Notes under the pieces: model-generated
What the model was told of the DNA's origin: nothing
The model's input: the letters and a program-made list of their open reading frames with translations, nothing else
The model's database searches: none
Made by a program: the position numbers and the translations under genes
NCBI GenBank assembly: GCA_937898445.1
Contig: CALEJY010000237.1
Coordinates: 1 to 20,706, forward strand
DNA from: an uncultured Candidatus Melainabacteria bacterium
GTDB taxonomy: Bacteria > Cyanobacteriota > Vampirovibrionia > Gastranaerophilales > Gastranaerophilaceae
Reading direction: 5' to 3'
Length of the DNA: 20,706 nt
Shown here: in pieces, positions 14,280 through 20,626 of the stretch
How positions within the stretch are numbered: the first letter of the stretch is position 1
How the letters are laid out: every line of letters starts with the position of its first letter

Positions 14280-16901
14280 ATGCTTTTAACAGACCACGTT
14301 CAAGCGATTATAAAATCAGCAAAATCAATAGTTGTAGCGAGAAATTACCCAGAGCTTTCCCCTGAACACTTGATGCTTGCTTTAATGCTGGATCAAAACG
14401 ATTTACCTAAGATTTTGTTTGAACGAGTAGGAGTTGATAATCCTGAAATTGTTGACAGGTTGAACAATTACGTGTCAAAACGTGCATATTTTGCGAGAGG
14501 GAAATTTTCTGACGTTAGGTTTTCGACAGATACAATTGTTTTGATGAAAATTGCGCAAGAAGAAGCCGAAAAGCATAATGACGAACAAGTTAGCATAGAA
14601 CACTTGATGTTAGCACTTTTTAGAATTGATAACAAAACATTGAACCATCTTTGGGAACAATCAAATATTAACAGACTTGATTTGTACGAAAAAATGACAG
14701 AGGAAGTTAATAATATTGTTAATGTTGAAGAAACTGTTGAGGCTGGTAGTGTAAAATCAGATAATAAAACCTCCGCACCTGCAAAAACAGAAAAGAAAAA
14801 TGAAGCTCTTGAAAAATACACAACAGATTTGACTGAATTGGCTGCGAAAAACAAACTAGATCCCGTAATCGGTCGTGATGACGAGATACGTAGAACAATT
14901 CAAATTTTAAACCGCCGTTCCAAAAACAATCCTGTAATTATTGGTGAACCCGGTGTTGGTAAAACTGCGATTATTGAAGGTTTGGCGCAGAGAATTATTT
15001 CAGGAGATGTACCTGAAAGTTTGAAAAATGATAAAATTTTGGCACTTGATTTAGGAGCTTTGCTTGCCGGAGCTTCATACAGAGGTGAATTTGAGGAGCG
15101 TTTGAAGGCGGTATTAAAGGCGATTGAAGAAAAATCAGATGACTTGATGTTGTTTATTGACGAAATTCATACAATTATGGGTGCAGGTTCATCAGAAGGC
15201 TCTGCAGATGCCGGAAACCTTCTAAAACCAATGCTTGCACGAGGAAGTATTAGAGTAATCGGTGCGACAACAACTGATGAATATCGAAAATATATTGAAA
15301 AAGATAAAGCTTTGGAACGTCGTTTTCAGCCGGTAGTTGCCCCAGAACCGTCTGTTGAAACTACAATCAGTATTTTGAGAGGGTTGAAAGACAAGTATGA
15401 AGGTTATCATAGCGTAAAAATTCTTGATAGTGCAATCGTTGCGGCAGTAAAACTTTCTCATAGATATATTGCAGACAGATGTTTGCCTGATAAAGCGATT
15501 GATTTGTTAGATGAGGCGGCTTCTGCTTTGAGAATTGAAATTGACACTATGCCGGAAGAAATTGATATTTTAATCCGTGAAAAAATTCAATTAGAAATGA
15601 ATAAAAAAGCTTTGGAAAAAGACGAAACACAAGAAGCGTCTAAAAAGTTAGAAAAAATTCTCAAAAAAATCTCTGAAATTGAAGCGAAAATCGAAAAACT
15701 AAAAGAACAGTGGCTTAAAGAGAAAAAAGTTATTGATTCTGCCGCTGCAGTAAAACGTAATATTGAAAAATTGAAGGCGCAAATTGAAATAAATAAGAAA
15801 AATCCTTCAATGTCGCTTTCTTTGGAACAAAAATACAGTCAAATGCTTGATATGGAACAGAAATTGCAGGCAATTCAAGAACAATCAGGCAAAAAACGTT
15901 TGTTAAAAGAAGAAGTTGACGAAGATGATATTGCAAATATTGTTGCAAAATGGACCGGAATTCCTGTTAATCGTTTGATGGAAGATGAATCGAAAAAACT
16001 TATCGGAATGGAAAAGGTTATGCACGAACGTGTTGTCGGACAAGATGAGGCGGTTACAAAGATTTCAAACGCTATCAGATTATCTCGTTCTGGTTTGCGT
16101 GACCCCAAACGCCCTATTGGTACATTTTTGTTCTTAGGTCCAACAGGGGTTGGAAAAACTGAACTAGGTAAAACATTGGCACAAATTCTGTTTAACGATG
16201 AAGATGCGCTAATTAGAATTGATATGTCCGAATTTATGGAAAAGGCTGCGATTTCCCGTTTGGTTGGAGCAACCGCAGGGTATGTCGGTTATGAAGAAGG
16301 TGGGCAATTGACTGAGGCGGTTAGGAGAAAACCGTATTCTGTTGTGCTTTTTGATGAAGTTGAAAAGGCTCATCCTGATGTGTTTAACTTGATGTTACAG
16401 ATGTTTGATGACGGGCGTTTGACAGACGGACAAGGTCATCTTGTTGATTTTAAAAACACTGTAATTATTATGACAAGCAATCTCGGAAGTGAAATAATTC
16501 TTGATAAATCGTTGACGGAAGATGAGAAAAAAGACGAGTTAAATCACGCATTAAAAGAAAAATTTAAACCGGAATTTTTGAACCGTATTGATGAAATCGT
16601 TATGTTCAAAGCCTTGACAAAAGATGAATTAACTCATATCGTTGATATTCAAACAAATTCACTTAAAAAACGTTTGTTGGAGCAAGATATTGAATTAACT
16701 ATTACAGACGAAGCGAAAAAATATCTTGCAGATGAAGGTTATGAACCATTGTATGGTGCAAGACCTTTGAAACGTGTGATAAGACAGATGGTCGAAATTC
16801 CTATGTCTATGAAAATTCTTGAAGGAGAGTTTGTAAAAGGTGACAAAGTTACAATTAATTTTGACGGAAAAGATTTGAAGTTTGAGAAATCCGCAAAGTA
16901 A
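14280..16901 (+). CDS. clpB: ATP-dependent disaggregase ClpB
   Basis: Hexameric AAA+ chaperone that, with DnaK, pulls proteins out of aggregates. At 873 residues it is full length. Domain order: an N-terminal Clp repeat domain (about 1-145); first AAA with Walker A GEPGVGKT (222-229) and Walker B FIDEIH (292-297); a coiled-coil middle domain (about 415-545) that marks it as ClpB rather than ClpA/ClpC; and second AAA with GPTGVGKT (620-627) and LFDEVEKAHPDV. The sensor and small C-terminal domain end at GARPLKRVIRQ and beyond. AAAGGA upstream fixes the start. It is transcribed alone. Confidence 0.97.
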   Translation: MLLTDHVQAIIKSAKSIVVARNYPELSPEHLMLALMLDQNDLPKILFERVGVDNPEIVDRLNNYVSKRAYFARGKFSDVRFSTDTIVLMKIAQEEAEKHNDEQVSIEHLMLALFRIDNKTLNHLWEQSNINRLDLYEKMTEEVNNIVNVEETVEAGSVKSDNKTSAPAKTEKKNEALEKYTTDLTELAAKNKLDPVIGRDDEIRRTIQILNRRSKNNPVIIGEPGVGKTAIIEGLAQRIISGDVPESLKNDKILALDLGALLAGASYRGEFEERLKAVLKAIEEKSDDLMLFIDEIHTIMGAGSSEGSADAGNLLKPMLARGSIRVIGATTTDEYRKYIEKDKALERRFQPVVAPEPSVETTISILRGLKDKYEGYHSVKILDSAIVAAVKLSHRYIADRCLPDKAIDLLDEAASALRIEIDTMPEEIDILIREKIQLEMNKKALEKDETQEASKKLEKILKKISEIEAKIEKLKEQWLKEKKVIDSAAAVKRNIEKLKAQIEINKKNPSMSLSLEQKYSQMLDMEQKLQAIQEQSGKKRLLKEEVDEDDIANIVAKWTGIPVNRLMEDESKKLIGMEKVMHERVVGQDEAVTKISNAIRLSRSGLRDPKRPIGTFLFLGPTGVGKTELGKTLAQILFNDEDALIRIDMSEFMEKAAISRLVGATAGYVGYEEGGQLTEAVRRKPYSVVLFDEVEKAHPDVFNLMLQMFDDGRLTDGQGHLVDFKNTVIIMTSNLGSEIILDKSLTEDEKKDELNHALKEKFKPEFLNRIDEIVMFKALTKDELTHIVDIQTNSLKKRLLEQDIELTITDEAKKYLADEGYEPLYGARPLKRVIRQMVEIPMSMKILEGEFVKGDKVTINFDGKDLKFEKSAK

Positions 16902-16933
16902 TTAACTTTTAAAAGACAAAATTTATACAACAA

Positions 16934-16963
16934 AAAGGCGGTAATTTAAAATTTACCGCCTTT
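16934..16963. terminator. Hairpin terminator between clpB and the 44-residue peptide gene
   Basis: 11-bp stem, AAAGGCGGTAA (16934-16944) with TTACCGCCTTT (16953-16963), and an 8-nt loop. On the minus strand it runs into five T residues and would end the transcript of the small gene at 16992. On the plus strand the tail is only TTT, weaker for clpB. Confidence 0.8.
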
Positions 16964-16991
16964 ACACATCCATAATCATCAGCTAAGACAC

Positions 16992-17126
16992 TTATTTTGT
17001 AACAAGGTCTTCAGTTTCTTCAATCTTTTTCATCACCTCATCAATCTGTTCTTTACAATATTCAAGAAACAGACCTAATTCTTCTTTAAAACTGTAAACT
17101 CCGGGCCAAGAAATATATCCGTACAT
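16992..17126 (-). CDS. 44-residue peptide of unknown function
   Basis: Short ORF with an ideal AAGGAG sequence 7-8 nt before the ATG, followed downstream by a strong terminator on the same strand. The product begins MYGYISWPGVYSF and continues as a charged amphipathic helix rich in Glu and Lys, ending EETEDLVTK. It has a single Cys (residue 24) and no membrane segment. No family is recognised. It lies 76 nt downstream of the receiver-domain gene on the same strand and may share its transcript, which would make it a candidate partner. The translation signals are better than those of many larger genes here. Confidence 0.65.
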   Translation of the reverse strand: MYGYISWPGVYSFKEELGLFLEYCKEQIDEVMKKIEETEDLVTK

Positions 17127-17202
17127 CAAATATCTCCTTATCTTTAGTCTAACCTTTCAACAATTATTTAGTCGGTCGTTTGGAGAAAAATCTTTAATGT
17201 TT

Positions 17203-17589
17203 TTAGTCGTTTTTTAATAATTTGTTACAATATGAATTTACGTCATTGCATTTATATTTTGGAATATAGTCAACATCGTAGTTTTGGGCTATTTGTTTAA
17301 GATTTTCGGCAGCAGAAATTGCAATGATTTTTGTGTTTTTGTATTCATTGAAAAATTTGATTTGTTTAATAAACCATTCCCCTGCATAAAACGGTAAAAA
17401 ATCGGGTTCCATCTGCATGTCGGTTAAAATAAAATCGTATGGTGCATCAATAGAGGCGGTTAATCTTTCAACTCCTTCTTTGGCAGAATTTGCAGTATCT
17501 ATTTCTACATTGTTATTAAAAATTTGTTCAATAATATATTTGTGGTGCAAAACCCATCTGTTTGAATCGTCTACTATCAAAATTTTCAT
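17203..17589 (-). CDS. Stand-alone response-regulator receiver domain protein
   Basis: 128 residues consisting of a single REC domain with no output domain. The acidic pocket is Asp7-Asp8, the phospho-acceptor is Asp57 (ILTDMQM), the switch residue is Ser92 (AISAAE) and the conserved lysine is Lys111 (YIPK). So it can probably be phosphorylated, and would act by protein contact in a phosphorelay or like CheY/Spo0F. There is a longer than usual loop after Asp57 (MEPDFLPFYAGEW). No histidine kinase is in the window. The start has no real Shine-Dalgarno sequence; TATAAT ends 6 nt upstream. Confidence 0.88.
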   Translation of the reverse strand: MKILIVDDSNRWVLHHKYIIEQIFNNNVEIDTANSAKEGVERLTASIDAPYDFILTDMQMEPDFLPFYAGEWFIKQIKFFNEYKNTKIIAISAAENLKQIAQNYDVDYIPKYKCNDVNSYCNKLLKND

Positions 17590-17595
17590 ACCTGA

Positions 17596-17601
17596 ATTAT
17601 A
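17596..17601 (-). promoter_or_regulatory. -10 box giving a leaderless start for the receiver gene
   Basis: TATAAT on the minus strand is followed by 6 nt (TCAGGT) and ATG. A -35 at normal distance would fall inside the terminator of the preceding gene (17619-17624) and is a poor match. Confidence 0.5.
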
Positions 17602-17607
17602 GCATAC

Positions 17608-17645
17608 AAAAAAGCATAATCTGTATCAAAACAGGTTATGCTTTT
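17608..17645 (-). terminator. Terminator of the small heat-shock-like gene
   Basis: 14-bp stem with one G-U pair: 17610-17623 (AAAAGCATAATCTG) with 17632-17645 (CAGGTTATGCTTTT), and an 8-nt loop. On the minus strand it is followed by a run of six T residues. It lies 24 nt after the stop of the gene at 17670. Confidence 0.85.
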
Positions 17646-17669
17646 ACAATTCAAATATTATCTATGGAA

Positions 17670-18206
17670 TTAATCCATAAACGGAATAGTTATTATATAT
17701 TCGTTGCCTTGTCGAACTTTTGTTATGTCGTCGGAATTAATTTTTTCTCCAAAGGCAAAAGTTTGGCTATATCTTGTGATTTCTTGTCCTCTATGAGAAT
17801 TTTTTTCTCCGGCAGCGTTGATTGTAACCATATTTCCGTTTGTTTTTACTTCAATATTTCTTTCGTTGTTGTCGAATGGTCTTAGGTCAATAATGATTTT
17901 GTAAGAGTTATCGGCTTTGTCAACGTGAATAAATGGAGCGGTGTTTTGTATCATTTTGTGTTCTTTTGCAAATTCTTTTCGAGCAAATTTGTCCATCTTT
18001 CTTTCTTGACGTATCATTGCTCTATCCATTCTTTGCATTTGTATCATAGGATCTAACATTCTTTTAAAATGCCAATCTGCAACAACGTAAAATGCTGCAA
18101 ATGCACCTAAAAATACCAACAAACCAACCATTACATGTTTCATTGTCGGGTGTTTGCACAAAAAACATTTTTCATAATTTTCGTGTCCGTAATTGTTATC
18201 TTCCAT
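17670..18206 (-). CDS. Membrane-anchored small heat-shock (Hsp20-like) protein
   Basis: 178 residues. A short polar N-terminus with a CxxC pair (Cys14, Cys17) precedes one membrane helix (about 24-44), followed by a Met/Arg/Lys-rich helical linker (48-88). The C-terminal 85 residues look like an alpha-crystallin domain: YKIIIDLRPFDNNERNIEVKTNGNMVTI, then AAGEKN and a final NEYIITIPF. The usual IxI/V tail after the domain is missing. It probably acts as a holdase near the membrane. AAAGGAG 8 nt upstream fixes the start. It is monocistronic, with its own terminator. Confidence 0.7.
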   Translation of the reverse strand: MEDNNYGHENYEKCFLCKHPTMKHVMVGLLVFLGAFAAFYVVADWHFKRMLDPMIQMQRMDRAMIRQERKMDKFARKEFAKEHKMIQNTAPFIHVDKADNSYKIIIDLRPFDNNERNIEVKTNGNMVTINAAGEKNSHRGQEITRYSQTFAFGEKINSDDITKVRQGNEYIITIPFMD

Positions 18207-18232
18207 AATGCATCTCCTTTCGATTTTATTTT

Positions 18233-18258
18233 AGTATAAAAAATATTATGTAAAAGTC
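18233..18258 (-). promoter_or_regulatory. Putative promoter of the Hsp20-like gene
   Basis: On the minus strand TATACT (18233-18238) lies about 26 nt before the ATG. TGGACT sits about 16 nt further upstream as a weak -35. This is a match by eye only. Confidence 0.4.
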
Positions 18259-18296
18259 CATTACTCATTTCGGCTAATACTATTGAAAAAATCAAA

Positions 18297-18324
18297 ATGA
18301 CATGTTAACATACTTGTATATATT
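18297..18324 (+). promoter_or_regulatory. Promoter with palindromic operator before the RHH gene
   Basis: ATGACA (18297-18302), a 16-nt spacer and TATATT (18319-18324) form a plausible promoter. The spacer holds a perfect 10-bp palindrome, ATGTTAACAT (18302-18311). A repressor bound there would block RNA polymerase. As RHH proteins commonly repress their own genes through such sites, autoregulation is a reasonable guess. Confidence 0.45.
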
Positions 18325-18350
18325 GTGTGAAGTATAAGCGGAGTATTAAA

Positions 18351-18539
18351 ATGGCTAAAATTTTGGTAACAATGCCTGACGATTTTTTACATAGGGTTGA
18401 CGGTATCGCAAGCAACGAACAAAGAAGTAGAAGTGAACTTATTAGAGAAGCGTTGCGCTCTTATATGAAACGTATGACAATTAAAAATCCGCAAAAAGCT
18501 GAAGAAGATGCTAAAAAATTAGAAAGCCTTTTGGGGTAG
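18351..18539 (+). CDS. Ribbon-helix-helix (CopG-type) DNA-binding protein
   Basis: 62 residues. The N-terminal beta strand KILVTMPDDFLHRVD is followed by two helices (SNEQRSRSELIREALRSYMKR), the classic RHH/MetJ-Arc fold. The protein dimerises and inserts the strand into the major groove. A charged tail ends in KLESLLG. The ATG at 18351, with GGAG about 9 nt upstream, is preferred over a GTG at 18327 with no ribosome binding site. No toxin partner follows: the next gene is convergent and begins 14 nt away, so it looks like an orphan regulator or antitoxin-like protein. Confidence 0.85.
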   Translation: MAKILVTMPDDFLHRVDGIASNEQRSRSELIREALRSYMKRMTIKNPQKAEEDAKKLESLLG

Positions 18540-18553
18540 TCTGATTTTATATT

Positions 18554-20335
18554 CTAATTGCTCAATACATACATTTCGCAGTTTTTGCAGTCGAATTTTA
18601 GTGGGTATTTTTTACCTTTTTCGTCAACCAAAAATAATTTTTTCGGTGATTTGCACATATCAAGCGCATATTTTATGCAATGTTTGGTGTGCATAAGTTC
18701 GATCGGATTTGATTTTGTTTGTCCACTTTCATAAGCCATTTCGCAAACCTTACAACCACAGTTTTCATAAAAAACTTTTGCATCATTATTATAAATATTG
18801 GCTCTGTAATCTAGTTCTTTTTTAGGAAATTCTGAGTAATTTAGAGGTTTTTGGACTTCTCGTTTGTAGTTTTTTAACCTTTCATCCATTAATTTTGAAA
18901 GGATGTTTCTGCGGATTTCATTTATTTTAGAAATTGGTAGAAACGGAAGTTCAGCATTGATTTTTATTTCTGTGACATAAAAATCACTTTCTCCTGTTTT
19001 TTGAAGTTGAGTAATGAAATTTTTTTTCATTTTTTCAGGGTTTTTAGGAGTTTCAGACCAATCAATATTTAATTCAACAGTGTTTTTATCCTCGTCAATT
19101 GCTTTTAAAACACCTTTTTCATAAATAAATTCCGCTCCGATTTGGCGTTTTGTTTTAGAATTTTCAAGTTGTTTTTCAAATTTGTTGTCGAAATTTCTAT
19201 AAATTTCTAACCCTTCTTTAATTCCATCCATTTTATTTGGAAAAATTTTGTTGTCTTCTGTTTTATTTACAAGACAACCCATTCCATTGAAATATAAACC
19301 GTCTTGCGGATTTAGAGATTTTGATGGTGCATTTTTTAACCACTCGATTTCAAAGTAGTTTTTCCCAACGGATTTTATCTTTCCAAGTTTTTCTCCGAGT
19401 GATTTTGGACTTTCAAAATTGAAACATTTTTTGCGCCCGTCAAGAAAATATTCCGTAAATCCTCTGTTAAAGCTTTTTCTTACATTAGGCTCAAAGTCTA
19501 AAAATACTTTGCCTGATGAGGTTTTGTCTGCATATTTGTCAATTTCTTGTCTGTAATATGCGACAACATTTTTCACATAATTTATGTCTTTTAATCTGCC
19601 TTCAATTTTGAAAGATTTTACGTTTGCGTCAATTAGATTTTTTAAATGTTTAGAGGCGTTAAAATCTTTCATGCTCAAAAGATACTTATCTTTTATAATA
19701 ATATTTCCTTTTCCGTCAACAAGAGAATATTTTTTTCTGCAAGCTTGAGCGCATTCACCTCTGTTTGCGGAACGCCCGCCAATACAGTAACTCATATAGC
19801 ATTGACCGCTATATGATACGCATAGTGCGCCATGTACGAAAGTTTCTATTTCTAAATCGTTGTCTTTAGCGAATTTTCCGATTTCTTGAATTTGCTCAAG
19901 AGATAGCTCTCTTGCGAGGATTACTCTTGATACGCCGATGTTTTGGAAAAATTTCACTTTCTCTAAACTTCTGTTGTCACATTGAGTGCTGGCATGGATG
20001 GCAATAGGCGGTAATTTCCCTTCAATTGCGAGTTTAAATATTGCCATATCTTGAACGATGATAGCATCTATCCCGATTTTATATAAATTTTGGATTAATT
20101 CTTTTGCTGCGATTAGTTCTGTGTCTTTTAAAATTGTGTTGACTGTAACATGTACTTTTACATAGAATTTGTGGGCGTAATCTACGATTTCTTTTAGATC
20201 TTCAAGAGAATTGCCGACTTTTTTTCTTGCACCAAAATTCTGTGCGCCTATATAAATTGCATCACATCCTGAATTTATTGCTGCAAAGGCAGTTTGTTTG
20301 TCTTTTGCAGGTGCTAACAGTTCAACTTTTTTCAT
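18554..20335 (-). CDS. U32 family protein, RlhA/YdcP-like
   Basis: 593 residues. The U32 signature ETFVHGALCVSYSGQC (164-179) is intact. It is followed by clustered cysteines (Cys172, Cys179, Cys184, Cys195, Cys199) that in this family are thought to hold an Fe-S cluster. Long U32 members include RlhA, which hydroxylates a cytidine of 23S rRNA; others were called collagenases. The middle part matches the extra domain of long members. The last 70 residues carry additional cysteines (CGCKVC, then CIKYALDMC, then CKNC), a possible second metal site. The start has no Shine-Dalgarno sequence; TATAAT ends 6 nt upstream. Confidence 0.87.
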   Translation of the reverse strand: MKKVELLAPAKDKQTAFAAINSGCDAIYIGAQNFGARKKVGNSLEDLKEIVDYAHKFYVKVHVTVNTILKDTELIAAKELIQNLYKIGIDAIIVQDMAIFKLAIEGKLPPIAIHASTQCDNRSLEKVKFFQNIGVSRVILARELSLEQIQEIGKFAKDNDLEIETFVHGALCVSYSGQCYMSYCIGGRSANRGECAQACRKKYSLVDGKGNIIIKDKYLLSMKDFNASKHLKNLIDANVKSFKIEGRLKDINYVKNVVAYYRQEIDKYADKTSSGKVFLDFEPNVRKSFNRGFTEYFLDGRKKCFNFESPKSLGEKLGKIKSVGKNYFEIEWLKNAPSKSLNPQDGLYFNGMGCLVNKTEDNKIFPNKMDGIKEGLEIYRNFDNKFEKQLENSKTKRQIGAEFIYEKGVLKAIDEDKNTVELNIDWSETPKNPEKMKKNFITQLQKTGESDFYVTEIKINAELPFLPISKINEIRRNILSKLMDERLKNYKREVQKPLNYSEFPKKELDYRANIYNNDAKVFYENCGCKVCEMAYESGQTKSNPIELMHTKHCIKYALDMCKSPKKLFLVDEKGKKYPLKFDCKNCEMYVLSN

Positions 20336-20341
20336 ACAATT

Positions 20342-20347
20342 ATTATA
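20342..20347 (-). promoter_or_regulatory. -10 box giving a leaderless start for the U32 gene
   Basis: TATAAT on the minus strand is followed by 6 nt (AATTGT) and ATG. TTTTCA lies 17 nt upstream as a moderate -35. Confidence 0.5.
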
Positions 20348-20398
20348 TTACAAATAAATTTAACTGAAAAAGGTTGAGAGTTAATGATTTTAATAATA

Positions 20399-20427
20399 TT
20401 GACAAGTGTGAAAATATAAATTAATAT
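20399..20427 (+). promoter_or_regulatory. Promoter of the 24-residue peptide transcript
   Basis: A perfect -35 TTGACA (20399-20404), a 17-nt spacer and TAATAT (20422-20427). Transcription would start near the G run at 20435, giving a leader of about 66 nt before the ATG at 20501. Confidence 0.6.
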
Positions 20428-20439
20428 TATATATGGGTA

Positions 20440-20497
20440 AGCCCGAACCTCCAGCAGCAACAACCTTAATGATAGTAAATAGGGCTGATAAGGAGGT
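20440..20497 (+). promoter_or_regulatory. Structured leader able to mask the ribosome binding site
   Basis: ACCTCC (20447-20452) is fully complementary to GGAGGT (20492-20497), the ribosome binding site of the small ORF. AGCCC (20440-20444) can pair with GGGCT (20482-20486). The two pairings cross, so together they would form a pseudoknot. A competing pairing, CCTTA (20464-20468) with TAAGG (20489-20493), would also cover the site. I could not match it to a known riboswitch class. Confidence 0.5.
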
Positions 20498-20500
20498 AAG

Positions 20501-20575
20501 ATGAACAGGGAACTAATTAAAAAAGTCCTAGTTGCCATAGGACTTTTATTACGATTAATTGCCTCATTAATCTAA
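20501..20575 (+). CDS. 24-residue cationic hydrophobic peptide, toxin-like
   Basis: Very short ORF with a strong ribosome binding site, AAGGAGGT, 3 nt before the ATG counting from its last T. The peptide starts MNRELIKKVL. The rest is almost all Leu, Ile, Val, Ala and Gly, with one Arg at residue 18; net charge is about +3. It should form an amphipathic or membrane-inserting helix, like type I toxins or short membrane peptides. The ORF contains the inverted repeat that is the terminator of the opposite strand. It has its own promoter and a leader that can mask the start. Translation is not proven; chance is possible for so short an ORF. Confidence 0.5.
   Translation: MNRELIKKVLVAIGLLLRLIASLI
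20517..20547 (-). terminator. Terminator inside the small ORF, minus-strand direction
   Basis: 10-bp perfect stem, AAAAGTCCTA (20521-20530) with TAGGACTTTT (20538-20547), and a 7-nt loop. It runs into TTTTTT on the minus strand. On the plus strand the tail is TTTTATTA, so weaker termination there is possible. Confidence 0.8.
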
Positions 20576-20624
20576 AGGGTGATAGATTGGTTCAGCTTAT
20601 AGGGAGTTGAACCAATTCCCTTCA
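20517..20624 (-). ncRNA. Candidate antisense small RNA, about 108 nt
   Basis: Starting 7 nt after the minus-strand -10 box, the RNA would fold into three successive hairpins. The first has ATTGGTTCA/TGAACCAAT (20586-20594 with 20608-20616) capped outside by AAGGG/CCCTT. The second is GATTAAT/ATTAATC (20553-20559 with 20566-20572). The third is the terminator at 20521-20547, followed by six T residues. It is complementary to most of the 24-residue peptide ORF but not to its ribosome binding site. Alternatively this is just the 3' untranslated region of the gene ending at 20627. Confidence 0.5.
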
Positions 20625-20626
20625 TA

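Noticed and set aside
14468..16108. Several 70-130-codon frames opposite clpB
   Set aside because: They are antisense shadows of a fully conserved gene, with no protein-like composition or start signals.
18327..18350. GTG start for the RHH protein
   Set aside because: No ribosome binding site; it begins almost at the -10 box. The ATG at 18351 starts exactly at the RHH strand.
20435..20500. tRNA or known riboswitch in the leader (minus strand has GGTTCGG)
   Set aside because: No cloverleaf can be formed, and no consensus of a riboswitch class I know (TPP, cobalamin, preQ1, c-di-GMP, fluoride, T-box) is met.
20575..20625. 17-codon ORF on the minus strand starting at 20625
   Set aside because: No ribosome binding site and no protein-like character; the hairpins explain the sequence better.
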